A stretch of 64,000 nt of DNA from Burkholderia sp. lig30 (GTDB lineage Bacteria > Pseudomonadota > Gammaproteobacteria > Burkholderiales > Burkholderiaceae): NCBI RefSeq assembly GCF_000687455.2, contig NZ_JGVW01000087.1, forward strand, positions 112,390 to 176,389, in the 5' to 3' direction. The notes beneath the pieces were generated by a model. The model had not been told where the DNA came from, did no database searches, and saw nothing but the letters and a program-made list of their open reading frames with translations. Made by a program: the position numbers and the translations under genes. The first letter of the stretch is position 1. Each line of letters starts with the position of its first letter. Below, piece by piece: positions 27,423 to 34,409 of the stretch.

Positions 27423-28626
27423 CCGGACGCCTGTTCGCGCCGCGCGCTGGGCGCTGTTCGTCGGTTGTCTCGTGCTGCCTGCGTGGCTGTGGCCGCACGG
27501 CTGGATGCTCGGCTATCTCGCGCAAACGGCCGCGCTCGTCGTGCTCGCGCTGTCGTACAACCTGCAGCTCGGCACGACTGGCCTGCTGTCGTTCGGCCAT
27601 GCGGCGTTCGCCGGCCTCGGCGCATTCGCCGCCGCGCACTGGTTCAACCGCTTCGGCGGGCCGCTGCCGCTGCTCCCGCTCGTCGGCGGCGTGGCGGGGG
27701 CGGGCTTCGGCTGGCTGTTCGGCCTGGTTGCGACGCGCCGTGCCGGCACCGCGTTCGCGATGATCACGCTCGGCCTCGGCGAATGCGTCGCGGCCGCCGC
27801 GTGGAGCGTGCCCGCGTGGTTCGGCGGGATCGGCGGCGTGACGATCGACCGCGCGAGCGGCGCCGCATGGGGCCGCTGGCATTTCGGCGCGCCGGGCGAG
27901 GCGTACGCGGTGATCGCCGCGTGGTGCGTCGTGTCGGCGCTGGCGATGCGCGCGCTCACGCGCACGCCGCTCGCGCGCCTCGCGAACGCCGTGCGCGACA
28001 ATCCGGCGCGCGTGGCGGCGCTGGGCACCGATCCGCGCCATGTGCGGCTCGCGATGGTCACGTGCGCGTCGTTCTTCGCGGGCGTCGCGGGCACCCTCAC
28101 GTTGATCGACGTCGAGATCGCGACGGCCGACAGCGTCGGCATGGCGCGCTCGGCGACGGTGCTGATCGCCGCCGTCACCGGCGGCACCGCGTCGTTTTTC
28201 GGGCCGGCGCTCGGCGCGGCGGCGCTGACGTTTTTCAGTGTCGCGGTCGCCGGCGTCTCGCGCGCGTGGGCGCTGTATCTCGGCCTGCTGTTCGTGGTCG
28301 TGGTCGTGGGCGCGCCGCGCGGGATGGCGGGGAGCGCGACGGACGTCCTGCATGCGTTGCGGCGCGGCGGGCGCGAGCGGCTCCGGATGGCGTGCGCGGT
28401 CGCCGCCTGCCTGTGCTGGAGCATCGCGGTCGTCTGCGCGGCGGAACTCGGGTATGCGTGGCGCTTTGCGCAGGATGAAGGCGCACAGGCGGCGCTCGGC
28501 CCGTGGCGGGTCGATGCCGGCGCGCCGCTCGGCTGGGCGGTCGCGCTCGCCGCGGCAGTCGCGGGCGCGCTGCTGTGGCGTGCCCGCGGGAGCCGCCCGG
28601 GCAGCGTGAGCGGAGCGGGGACATGA
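27415..28626 (+). CDS. ABC importer permease, branched-chain amino acid type (LivM-like)
   Basis: A 403-residue second permease of the same importer. LALSYNLQLGTTGLLSFGHAAFAGLGAF is the LivM signature, and a GTDPRHVRLAMVTCASFFAGVAGTLT block plus GTASFFGPALGAA follow. Canonical members would finish near residue 320; here about 75 further residues carry two extra hydrophobic segments (around 325-345 and 375-395). The ATG at 27415 lies within the end of the first permease gene and the TGA overlaps the ATPase start (ATGA). Confidence 0.9.
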   Translation: MHSRTPVRAARWALFVGCLVLPAWLWPHGWMLGYLAQTAALVVLALSYNLQLGTTGLLSFGHAAFAGLGAFAAAHWFNRFGGPLPLLPLVGGVAGAGFGWLFGLVATRRAGTAFAMITLGLGECVAAAAWSVPAWFGGIGGVTIDRASGAAWGRWHFGAPGEAYAVIAAWCVVSALAMRALTRTPLARLANAVRDNPARVAALGTDPRHVRLAMVTCASFFAGVAGTLTLIDVEIATADSVGMARSATVLIAAVTGGTASFFGPALGAAALTFFSVAVAGVSRAWALYLGLLFVVVVVGAPRGMAGSATDVLHALRRGGRERLRMACAVAACLCWSIAVVCAAELGYAWRFAQDEGAQAALGPWRVDAGAPLGWAVALAAAVAGALLWRARGSRPGSVSGAGT

Positions 28627-29375
28627 ACGGGACGGCGGTGGCATTGCACGGCATATACAAGCGTTTCGGCATGCACACGGTGCTCGACGGCGTCGAGCTC
28701 GCGATTGCGGCGGGCGAGCGCCATGCGCTGATCGGGCCGAACGGCGCGGGCAAGTCGACGCTGTTCGACGTGATCGCCGGCGTGGCGCGGCCGACGCGCG
28801 GGCGCGTGCTGCTGCATGGGGTCGATCTGGCCGGGTGCGGCGCGGTTGCGGCGAGCCGGCTCGGCATCGGGCGCAGCTTCCAGCAGACGAGCGCGTTCTT
28901 GCGCCTGTCGGTATTCGACAATCTGCGCTGCGCGGCGATGCACGCGCCGGCCGAGCGGCGGCGCTGGTGGAACCGGCTGCGCGAATCGGCGTCGGTCGAT
29001 CGGGCCGCGCGGCGCGTGCTGGCGGAGATCGACCTCGACGCGCGGCGCGATGCGCCGGCGGGCGAACTGAGCTATGCGGAGCAGCGCGCGCTCGATCTCG
29101 GCATCGCGCTCGCGAGCGGCGCGTCGACGCTGCTGCTCGACGAGCCGACGGCCGGCATGAATCGCGCGCAGGCGGCGCGGATGATCGAGCTGATCCGCCG
29201 CACGACGCGCGGCCGCACGGTGCTGATGATCGAGCACGACATGGATGCCGTGTTCGGGTTCGCGGACCGGATCTCGGTGCTGGTGCGCGGCGCGATCGTG
29301 GCGACCGGCGCGCCCGACGCGATCCGTGCCGATCCGGCCGTGCGCGCCGCGTATCTCGGCGAGCGCTTCGCATGA
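28623..29375 (+). CDS. ABC importer ATPase, LivG-like
   Basis: A 250-residue ATP-binding subunit. Walker A is the canonical GPNGAGKST, the Q-loop follows in GIGRSFQQT, the signature is a slightly unusual ELSYAEQRAL, Walker B is TLLLDEPTAGM, and the H-loop is VLMIEHDMDAVFGFADRI. The C-terminal LGERFA extension is typical of LivG. It is coupled to both neighbours by 4-bp overlaps. This subunit retains all catalytic residues, whereas its partner does not. Confidence 0.92.
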   Translation: MNGTAVALHGIYKRFGMHTVLDGVELAIAAGERHALIGPNGAGKSTLFDVIAGVARPTRGRVLLHGVDLAGCGAVAASRLGIGRSFQQTSAFLRLSVFDNLRCAAMHAPAERRRWWNRLRESASVDRAARRVLAEIDLDARRDAPAGELSYAEQRALDLGIALASGASTLLLDEPTAGMNRAQAARMIELIRRTTRGRTVLMIEHDMDAVFGFADRISVLVRGAIVATGAPDAIRADPAVRAAYLGERFA

Positions 29376-30076
29376 GCGCGCTGCTCGAGATTCGCGGCCT
29401 GCGGGCCTGGTACGGCATGCAGCCGGCGCTCGACGGTGTCGATCTCGCGCTCGACGCGGGCGACACGCTCGCACTGATCGGGCGCAACGGCTCGGGGCGC
29501 TCGACGCTCGCGAAGGCGGTGATGGGGCTCGTGCGCGTCGCCGGCTCGGTGCGGATCGCGGGCGCCGAGTGCGCGGGCGCGCGGACTTTCGCGGTCGCGC
29601 GGCACGGCGTCGCGTATGTGGCCGAGAGCCGCGACGTGTTCCCGCTGCTCAGCGTGCGGGACAACCTGCGTCTCGGGCTGCGCGGCTTGCGCGGCGCGGG
29701 CCGGCGCGCGGCGCTCGAGCGCCTGTTCGCCCGCTTTCCGCTGCTGGCCGCGCGCGCGGACGTGCAGGCGGGGCACCTGTCCGGCGGCGAGCAGCAGATG
29801 CTCGCGCTGGTGCGTGCGCTGGCGGGCGCGCCGCGCGTACTGATCGTCGACGAACCCGCCGAAGGGCTCGCGCCGCTCGCGGTCGAGCAGGTCGGCGCCT
29901 GCCTCGCGGCGCTGCGAGACGAAGGCGTCGCGATCCTGCTGATCGAGCAGCGGCTGCAGCTCGCGCCGCTGCTGACGCGCCGCGTCGCCGTGATGGGGCG
30001 GGGCAGGATCGTCTACGACGGTGCGCTCGACAAGCTGGACGCCGGCATCGCCGATGCGTGGCTGAGCGCGGGCTAG
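29372..30076 (+). CDS. ABC importer ATPase, LivF-like, Walker A Lys replaced by Arg
   Basis: A 234-residue ATP-binding subunit pairing with the LivG-like protein. The signature LSGGEQQMLALVRAL, Walker B VLIVDEPAEGLAPL and H-loop switch are present. Walker A reads G37-R-N-G-S-G-R43-S-T45, so Arg (codon CGC at 29498-29500) stands where Lys is expected. Related proteins in this family are sometimes seen with GRNGxGRST, so this need not be an inactivating mutation, but ATP hydrolysis at this site may be altered. The gene is the last of the operon; 260 bp without a gene follow. Confidence 0.9.
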   Translation: MSALLEIRGLRAWYGMQPALDGVDLALDAGDTLALIGRNGSGRSTLAKAVMGLVRVAGSVRIAGAECAGARTFAVARHGVAYVAESRDVFPLLSVRDNLRLGLRGLRGAGRRAALERLFARFPLLAARADVQAGHLSGGEQQMLALVRALAGAPRVLIVDEPAEGLAPLAVEQVGACLAALRDEGVAILLIEQRLQLAPLLTRRVAVMGRGRIVYDGALDKLDAGIADAWLSAG

Positions 30077-30336
30077 GGCCAGTTCACGACTCGTTGCGTC
30101 CGGTCGTCCCCGCGCGACTCTGGCGCTCGTTTCCTGGCTAGCGAAGGGCATCGCCACGCGTGGATCAGTCTGCGAACCGGGTGCAAGGCAATGAGGCACG
30201 CCCCGGACGACGCAGATATATTACATTTGCATTACGTATTTCCTTCGTTTCTGGTGTATGGTGCTAGCCGGACAGGGAGTTGGATAACTCGTCTCGGGAA
30301 AACATGGTCCTCAACTTGATAGGATAACGAACCAGC

Positions 30337-30753
30337 ATGCCGATTCCAGCGTATATGTGGCTCAAGGATGACGGTGGGGCGGAAATCAAGGGCTCCGTTA
30401 CGGTACAGGGGCGTGAGGGAAGCATCGAGGTGATCGGCTTCAGTCACGGCCTGAATCTTCCGGTCGATAGCAGCTCCGGGAAAGTGACCGGTACCCGCTC
30501 GCACGCTCCCATGAGCATCGAGAAGGAATTCGATGCGTCCAACCCCTACCTCTACAAGGCCGTCGCCAAAGGGCAGACCCTGCAATCCGCGGAATTGAAG
30601 TGGTACAGGATTAACGACGCAGGCCAGGAGCAGGTCTACTTCATCATGCTGCTGGAAAACGTGAAAATCGCTGGCATCAATCCCGGAATGGCTAACGCCA
30701 AGCTGGCGGAAATTTCCGATTGCATCCGATCGGCGGCAGAGGCGTGTCGCTAG
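30337..30753 (+). CDS. hcp: Orphan Hcp-family type VI secretion tube protein (short)
   Basis: A 138-residue Hcp: MPIPAYMWLKDDGGAEIKGSV is the family N-terminus, followed by GSIEVIGFSHGLNLPVD, THAPMSIEKEFDAS-type core (here SHAPMSIEKEFDASNP) and SAELKWYRINDAGQEQVYF. Hcp hexamers stack into the T6SS inner tube and carry effectors. Typical Hcp proteins are about 160-170 residues and end in a further strand (ITW-type); here the protein stops after a divergent AKLAEISDCIRSAAEACR tail. No other T6SS gene is in the window. A possible weak promoter (TATGGT at 30257-30262) precedes it. The surrounding base composition is visibly less GC-rich than the rest, suggesting transfer. Confidence 0.88.
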   Translation: MPIPAYMWLKDDGGAEIKGSVTVQGREGSIEVIGFSHGLNLPVDSSSGKVTGTRSHAPMSIEKEFDASNPYLYKAVAKGQTLQSAELKWYRINDAGQEQVYFIMLLENVKIAGINPGMANAKLAEISDCIRSAAEACR

Positions 30754-30876
30754 GATGTATTACGTTGCAAAATATATCTGACTTTCAAACTATCCGTCGC
30801 GCACTGTTGCGCACAAACACCGTGCCTGTTCGAAATACAGATCTGCGCGCATATGGCGTCATTGAGGTGATTGCCC

Positions 30877-31173
30877 ATGGTAGCACTTGCCCGTAGTTTG
30901 CTGGCGATAACGTTCAAGATTGCTCTGTTCGTTGGTTTGTTTGTCATTTCGATGAGATTCATTCACACTTATCCACTGCCGATGCCGCTTGATCAACAGC
31001 ATCAATTGCTCATGGCCTCTCGAAAATTGGGTATTCGTGATCCTGATGATCTTTACCTTTCCGTGGTAGCGATTGTCAATTTGGTCGCTGCTGCAATCGA
31101 ATATACGTTATTAATGAGAGTTTGGCGGAACGTGAAAATGAAGTGGAGAAGATGCGCGGTGAAATGTCGGTGA
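30877..31173 (+). CDS. Small two-helix membrane protein next to hcp
   Basis: A 98-residue protein of unknown family. Hydrophobic helices at about residues 7-27 (LLAITFKIALFVGLFVISM) and 60-80 (LSVVAIVNLVAAAIEYTLL) flank a polar loop; the C-terminus is strongly basic (KMKWRRCAVKCR). I placed the start at the ATG 30877 because GAGG lies nine bases upstream; a TTG at 30871 is too close to it. It is 123 bp downstream of hcp on the same strand and shares its lower GC. A membrane-located immunity or accessory role with Hcp is possible but only by position. Confidence 0.6.
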   Translation: MVALARSLLAITFKIALFVGLFVISMRFIHTYPLPMPLDQQHQLLMASRKLGIRDPDDLYLSVVAIVNLVAAAIEYTLLMRVWRNVKMKWRRCAVKCR

Positions 31174-31529
31174 TTATGTGTGGCGCAACTCGTTAGCGGG
31201 ATTTTTTAGATTTCTCTGCTCGTTGAGGGCGTCGCGCTTGCGACCGCTCCCGGTGGGGGGCTTCACATTCGTGCCGATACGTTCGCACGGAGTGCTCTTT
31301 TCCTTGCGTTATCGACTGCCCGTGTTCCTCGCGCGTGAAGTACGGCACAAGCGAGTCGAGCGCGATTCTCAATGGCGAGAAGTTGCTCCTCGGTCCGAGC
31401 GACGCAACCGGCAATCGGCGGTTGCTGGCCGCACCGCGCCGCGCCGCGCGTCGTCCGCGCCGGGTCTGCGGTAAAATTGCCGCTTCCTCTTGCGCCGCGT
31501 GCGGCGCGTCATTCGAAGGTCGACAGCCG
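31174..31529. other. Intergenic stretch upstream of tusA
   Basis: About 355 bp with no convincing gene; open frames on either strand lack ribosome sites and family resemblance. TAAAAT at 31470-31475 is a -10 candidate for tusA, followed by T-poor leader. Composition shifts back to high GC from about 31400. Confidence 0.5.
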
Positions 31530-31757
31530 ATGCAGATTCACAAGGAAGTGGACGCGCGCGGGCTCAATTGCCCGTTGCCGATCCTGCGTGCCAAGAAGGC
31601 GCTCGCCGACATGGAGAGCGGGCAGATCCTCAAGGTGCTCGCGACCGATCCCGGCTCGCAGCGCGATTTCGCGGCGTTCGCGAAGCAGACCGGCAACGAG
31701 ATCGTCGAATCGTCGACGCAGGACAAGACCTTCGTCTTCCTGATGCGCCGCCGTTGA
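31530..31757 (+). CDS. tusA: Sulfurtransferase TusA
   Basis: A 75-residue TusA/SirA-like protein: EVDARGLNCPLPILRAKKAL has the CPxP motif with the persulfide-carrying Cys14, and TDPGSQRDFAAFAKQTGNEIV is the conserved second half. TusA relays sulfur to thiolation reactions such as the 2-thiouridine of tRNA and to molybdenum cofactor chemistry, acting in the cytoplasm. Length is normal (E. coli TusA is 81 aa). It stands alone, 585 bp before the next gene. Confidence 0.95.
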   Translation: MQIHKEVDARGLNCPLPILRAKKALADMESGQILKVLATDPGSQRDFAAFAKQTGNEIVESSTQDKTFVFLMRRR

Positions 31758-32342
31758 CGCGCGCTGCCGGCCAGCCAGCCCAGGCTGCGTGGCCGTCCGC
31801 CCGATCTGACATTTCCTGAACGTTGGTCCGGCGCATGCCGCGTATACTCGCGATGGCCGAACGACCGCCTCAACCGGGCGGCCGGGATACGCCGTGTCGA
31901 GACAGGCAAGGGGGCCAGCCTGGCGTTACCGCCGTCGCACAAGGGGACAGCGCGTGCCCTCCGGATCGGAAATCATTCGAAATCCGCACGAAGCGAAACA
32001 GACGGCCCACGCCCATGCCGATCATCCTCGATCGGCACCGCGCGCCGGCCGGCGACGACGTGAATCGACCGCACACACCCGTCGTCCCGAAGGAAGATTC
32101 GACGAAACGGCAATCGTCCGCACCATTTCAGCGCGGCTTTCATACTACTATGATGAAATCGCCGGTTTATCCCTGCCCCGTTTTTGAGATATTTGGCGGG
32201 TTCGTCCGATAATGGATGCCTGGCGCGCGTGACGCGCACGCGCACGCCGGTCGTGTGCCGGCATGCGGGTATCCGCGGGTGCGCCCATGGAAGGCGCACG
32301 GGGGCTTGAACCGGACGATCGGATTTCGTTTTGCGGGGTGCT
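31758..32342. other. Long intergenic region before the response regulator operon
   Basis: 585 bp with no supported gene. CGTATACTCG near 31848 contains a TATACT -10 candidate. From about 32130 the DNA turns briefly AT-rich (CATACTACTATGATGAAATC and around TTTTTGAGATATTTGG), plausibly the promoter of the downstream operon. Open frames on the plus strand in the middle have no ribosome site. Confidence 0.5.
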
Positions 32343-33047
32343 ATGAGAATTGCTGTACTGGATGACGATCAGGCCCAGACGGATTTCGTCAGTCAAACGC
32401 TGACGGCCGCCGGGCATACGTGCTACGCGTTCACGGAAGGCAAGGCGCTCAAGAAGCGTCTGCAGCGCGAAACGTTCGACCTGCTGGTGCTCGACTGGAA
32501 CGTGCCCGACCTGTCGGGCGAGGAAGTGCTGAAGTGGGTGCGGGCCAATCAGGCCGAGCACAGCCTGCCGATCATCTTCATGACGAGCCGCGACGACGAA
32601 GCGGGGATCACGCAGATTCTCAACGCGGGCGCCGACGATTACATCGTCAAGCCAGTGTCCGGCCCGATCCTGCGCGCGCGCGTCGGCTCGCTGCTGCGGC
32701 GCGCGTATCCGGTCAATGCCGAGGCGGTGGTGCGCGAGTTCGACCTGTTCAAGTTCGACGTGAGCCTGAAGCAGGCCTACGTCGGCGACACGCCGGTGAG
32801 CCTGACACAAAAGGAATTCGAGCTGGCGCTGCTGCTGTTCCAGCATCTCGACCGTCCGCTGTCGCGCGCCCACATTCTCGACATGGTCTGGAAGCAGGCC
32901 ACCGACATCCCGTCGCGCACGATGGACACGCACGTTTCGATGCTGCGCACGAAGCTCGGGCTGCGCCCCGAGAACGGCTACCGGCTCGCGCCGATCTATG
33001 GCTACGGCTATCGGCTCGAGCGGATCGCGCAAGGGGAGGCGGCGTGA
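32343..33047 (+). CDS. OmpR-family response regulator
   Basis: A 234-residue two-component regulator: a receiver domain (1-120) with acidic pocket D-D-D (VLDDDQ), phospho-acceptor Asp51 (VLDWNVPD) and Lys103 (IVKPVS), and a winged-helix output domain with LTQKEFELALLLFQH and TMDTHVSMLRTKLGL (about 130-228). It should be phosphorylated by the CHASE2 kinase two genes downstream. The stop overlaps the GTG start of the LysM-FecR gene (GTGA), so expression is coupled. The receiver has W after Asp51 (DWNVPD), more like the QseB/CpxR-style orphan regulators than OmpR itself. Confidence 0.93.
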   Translation: MRIAVLDDDQAQTDFVSQTLTAAGHTCYAFTEGKALKKRLQRETFDLLVLDWNVPDLSGEEVLKWVRANQAEHSLPIIFMTSRDDEAGITQILNAGADDYIVKPVSGPILRARVGSLLRRAYPVNAEAVVREFDLFKFDVSLKQAYVGDTPVSLTQKEFELALLLFQHLDRPLSRAHILDMVWKQATDIPSRTMDTHVSMLRTKLGLRPENGYRLAPIYGYGYRLERIAQGEAA

Positions 33048-34399
33048 CGGCGGCGATCTCGCCACGCGCGCTGCGAACGGCGTGCCTGCTTGCGGCCGCG
33101 CTGTCGGCCCCGCTGTTCGCCCAGCCGGCGGCGGCGCAGCCGCCTGGCCATGCGGCGGGCAAGACGGTCGTCTACACGACGCGCGACGGCGACACGCTGT
33201 ACGACGTCGCCGACCGCTATCTGCAAGGCCCCGGTGACTGGCCGCTGCTCGCGCAGCTCAACGGCGTGCCGGCGCCGAAACGCCTGCAGCCCGGCATCGC
33301 GCTGAAGCTGCCCGCCGCGCGGTTGCGCAAGGAGCGGCTTGCGGCGCACGTCATCGCGGTGGCGGGGCCGGCCGAGCGCGCGTCCGGCGACGCGTACCTG
33401 CCGCTCGCGCTCGACGCTTCGCTGACCGAGGGGGACCGGGTGCGGACCGGTGCGAACGGCTTCGTGACGCTCGAGCTGGCGGACGGCACGCACATGAGCC
33501 TGCCGCCGGACAGCCAGCTCGTCCTGACGATGCTGCGCCGCACCGTGCTGACCGGCACGCTCGACCGCGTGTTCGAATTGCGGCGTGGGTCGGTCGACAG
33601 CGAGGTCACGCACCTGAAGAAGCGCGACGACCGCTTCCAGATCCGTTCGCCGTCGGTGGTCGCGGGGGTGCGCGGCACACGCTTCCGGGTCGGCTACGAC
33701 GCGGCCGGCGATGCGGCGACGCGCGTCGAGGTGCTCGACGGCGCAGTCGGCGTCGCGGGCAGCCGCCACCCGTCCGGCGCGACGCTCGTGCCTGCGAATT
33801 TCGGCGCCATCGCGACCGCGATCGGCGCGGTCGGCGCGCCGGTCCCGCTGCTCGGCGCGCCGGCGCTCGTGAAGCCCGACAAGGTACAGGACGAGCCGGA
33901 CGTCGGTTTCGATCTCGCGCCGGTGCCGGATGCGCGCGCGTACCGGGTCCAGCTCGCGCACGACGCGGGGCTGCTCGACCTGTTCAGCGAGACGCGCACC
34001 GATACGCCGCACGCGGCGTTCTCCAACGTCCCCGACGGCACGTACTTCGTGCGGATTGCCGCGATCGACGGGAACGGCCTCGAAGGGCAGCCGCGCACCT
34101 ATGCGTTCGAGCGGCGCCGGATGGGCATCGACGCGAGCGCGGCGCCCGGCGCGGACGGCTACGAATTCCGCTGGTCGCCGAACGGCGCGGGCGGGAACCT
34201 GCGATATCGCTTCGTGCTGTCGGCGTCGAAGGACCTGAGCGCGCCGATCGTCGAGCAGGTTGGCCTGACGGCGCGGCAGATCGTCGTCGCGCACCTGCCG
34301 CCCGGCGAGTATTTCTGGGCAGTGACCATCGAGTCGTTCGACGGCGGCCGCTTCTACGAAAAAACCAGCCCGGTCGGCGCGTTCACGCTGTCCCGCTGA
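33044..34399 (+). CDS. Exported LysM- and FecR-domain protein
   Basis: A 451-residue periplasmic or envelope protein. A signal peptide (ACLLAAALSAPLFAQPAAAQ, about residues 12-32) precedes a LysM module (about 40-92, VVYTTRDGDTLYDVADRYL), which binds peptidoglycan-type glycans. A FecR domain follows (about 120-225, LEGDRVRTGANGFVTLELADG-type block, then VVAGVRGTRFRV and EVLDGAVGV), and then two fibronectin-like or Reg_prop-like segments (about 290-450, FSNVPDGTYFVRIAAIDGNG). FecR normally signals to an ECF sigma factor; none is present here. Start is the GTG overlapping the regulator stop. Encoded between a response regulator and its kinase, it is a candidate periplasmic input for that pair. 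Confidence 0.85.
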   Translation: MTAAISPRALRTACLLAAALSAPLFAQPAAAQPPGHAAGKTVVYTTRDGDTLYDVADRYLQGPGDWPLLAQLNGVPAPKRLQPGIALKLPAARLRKERLAAHVIAVAGPAERASGDAYLPLALDASLTEGDRVRTGANGFVTLELADGTHMSLPPDSQLVLTMLRRTVLTGTLDRVFELRRGSVDSEVTHLKKRDDRFQIRSPSVVAGVRGTRFRVGYDAAGDAATRVEVLDGAVGVAGSRHPSGATLVPANFGAIATAIGAVGAPVPLLGAPALVKPDKVQDEPDVGFDLAPVPDARAYRVQLAHDAGLLDLFSETRTDTPHAAFSNVPDGTYFVRIAAIDGNGLEGQPRTYAFERRRMGIDASAAPGADGYEFRWSPNGAGGNLRYRFVLSASKDLSAPIVEQVGLTARQIVVAHLPPGEYFWAVTIESFDGGRFYEKTSPVGAFTLSR

Positions 34400-34409
34400 C
34401 GGGCGGCGC

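Noticed and set aside
30337..30753. Complete T6SS cluster around hcp
   Set aside because: No vgrG, tssB/C, clpV or other T6SS genes in the window; only an orphan hcp.
31178..31474. 98-codon plus-strand ORF after the two-helix membrane protein
   Set aside because: Starts without a ribosome site, composition switches from low to high GC in mid-frame, and no motif is present.
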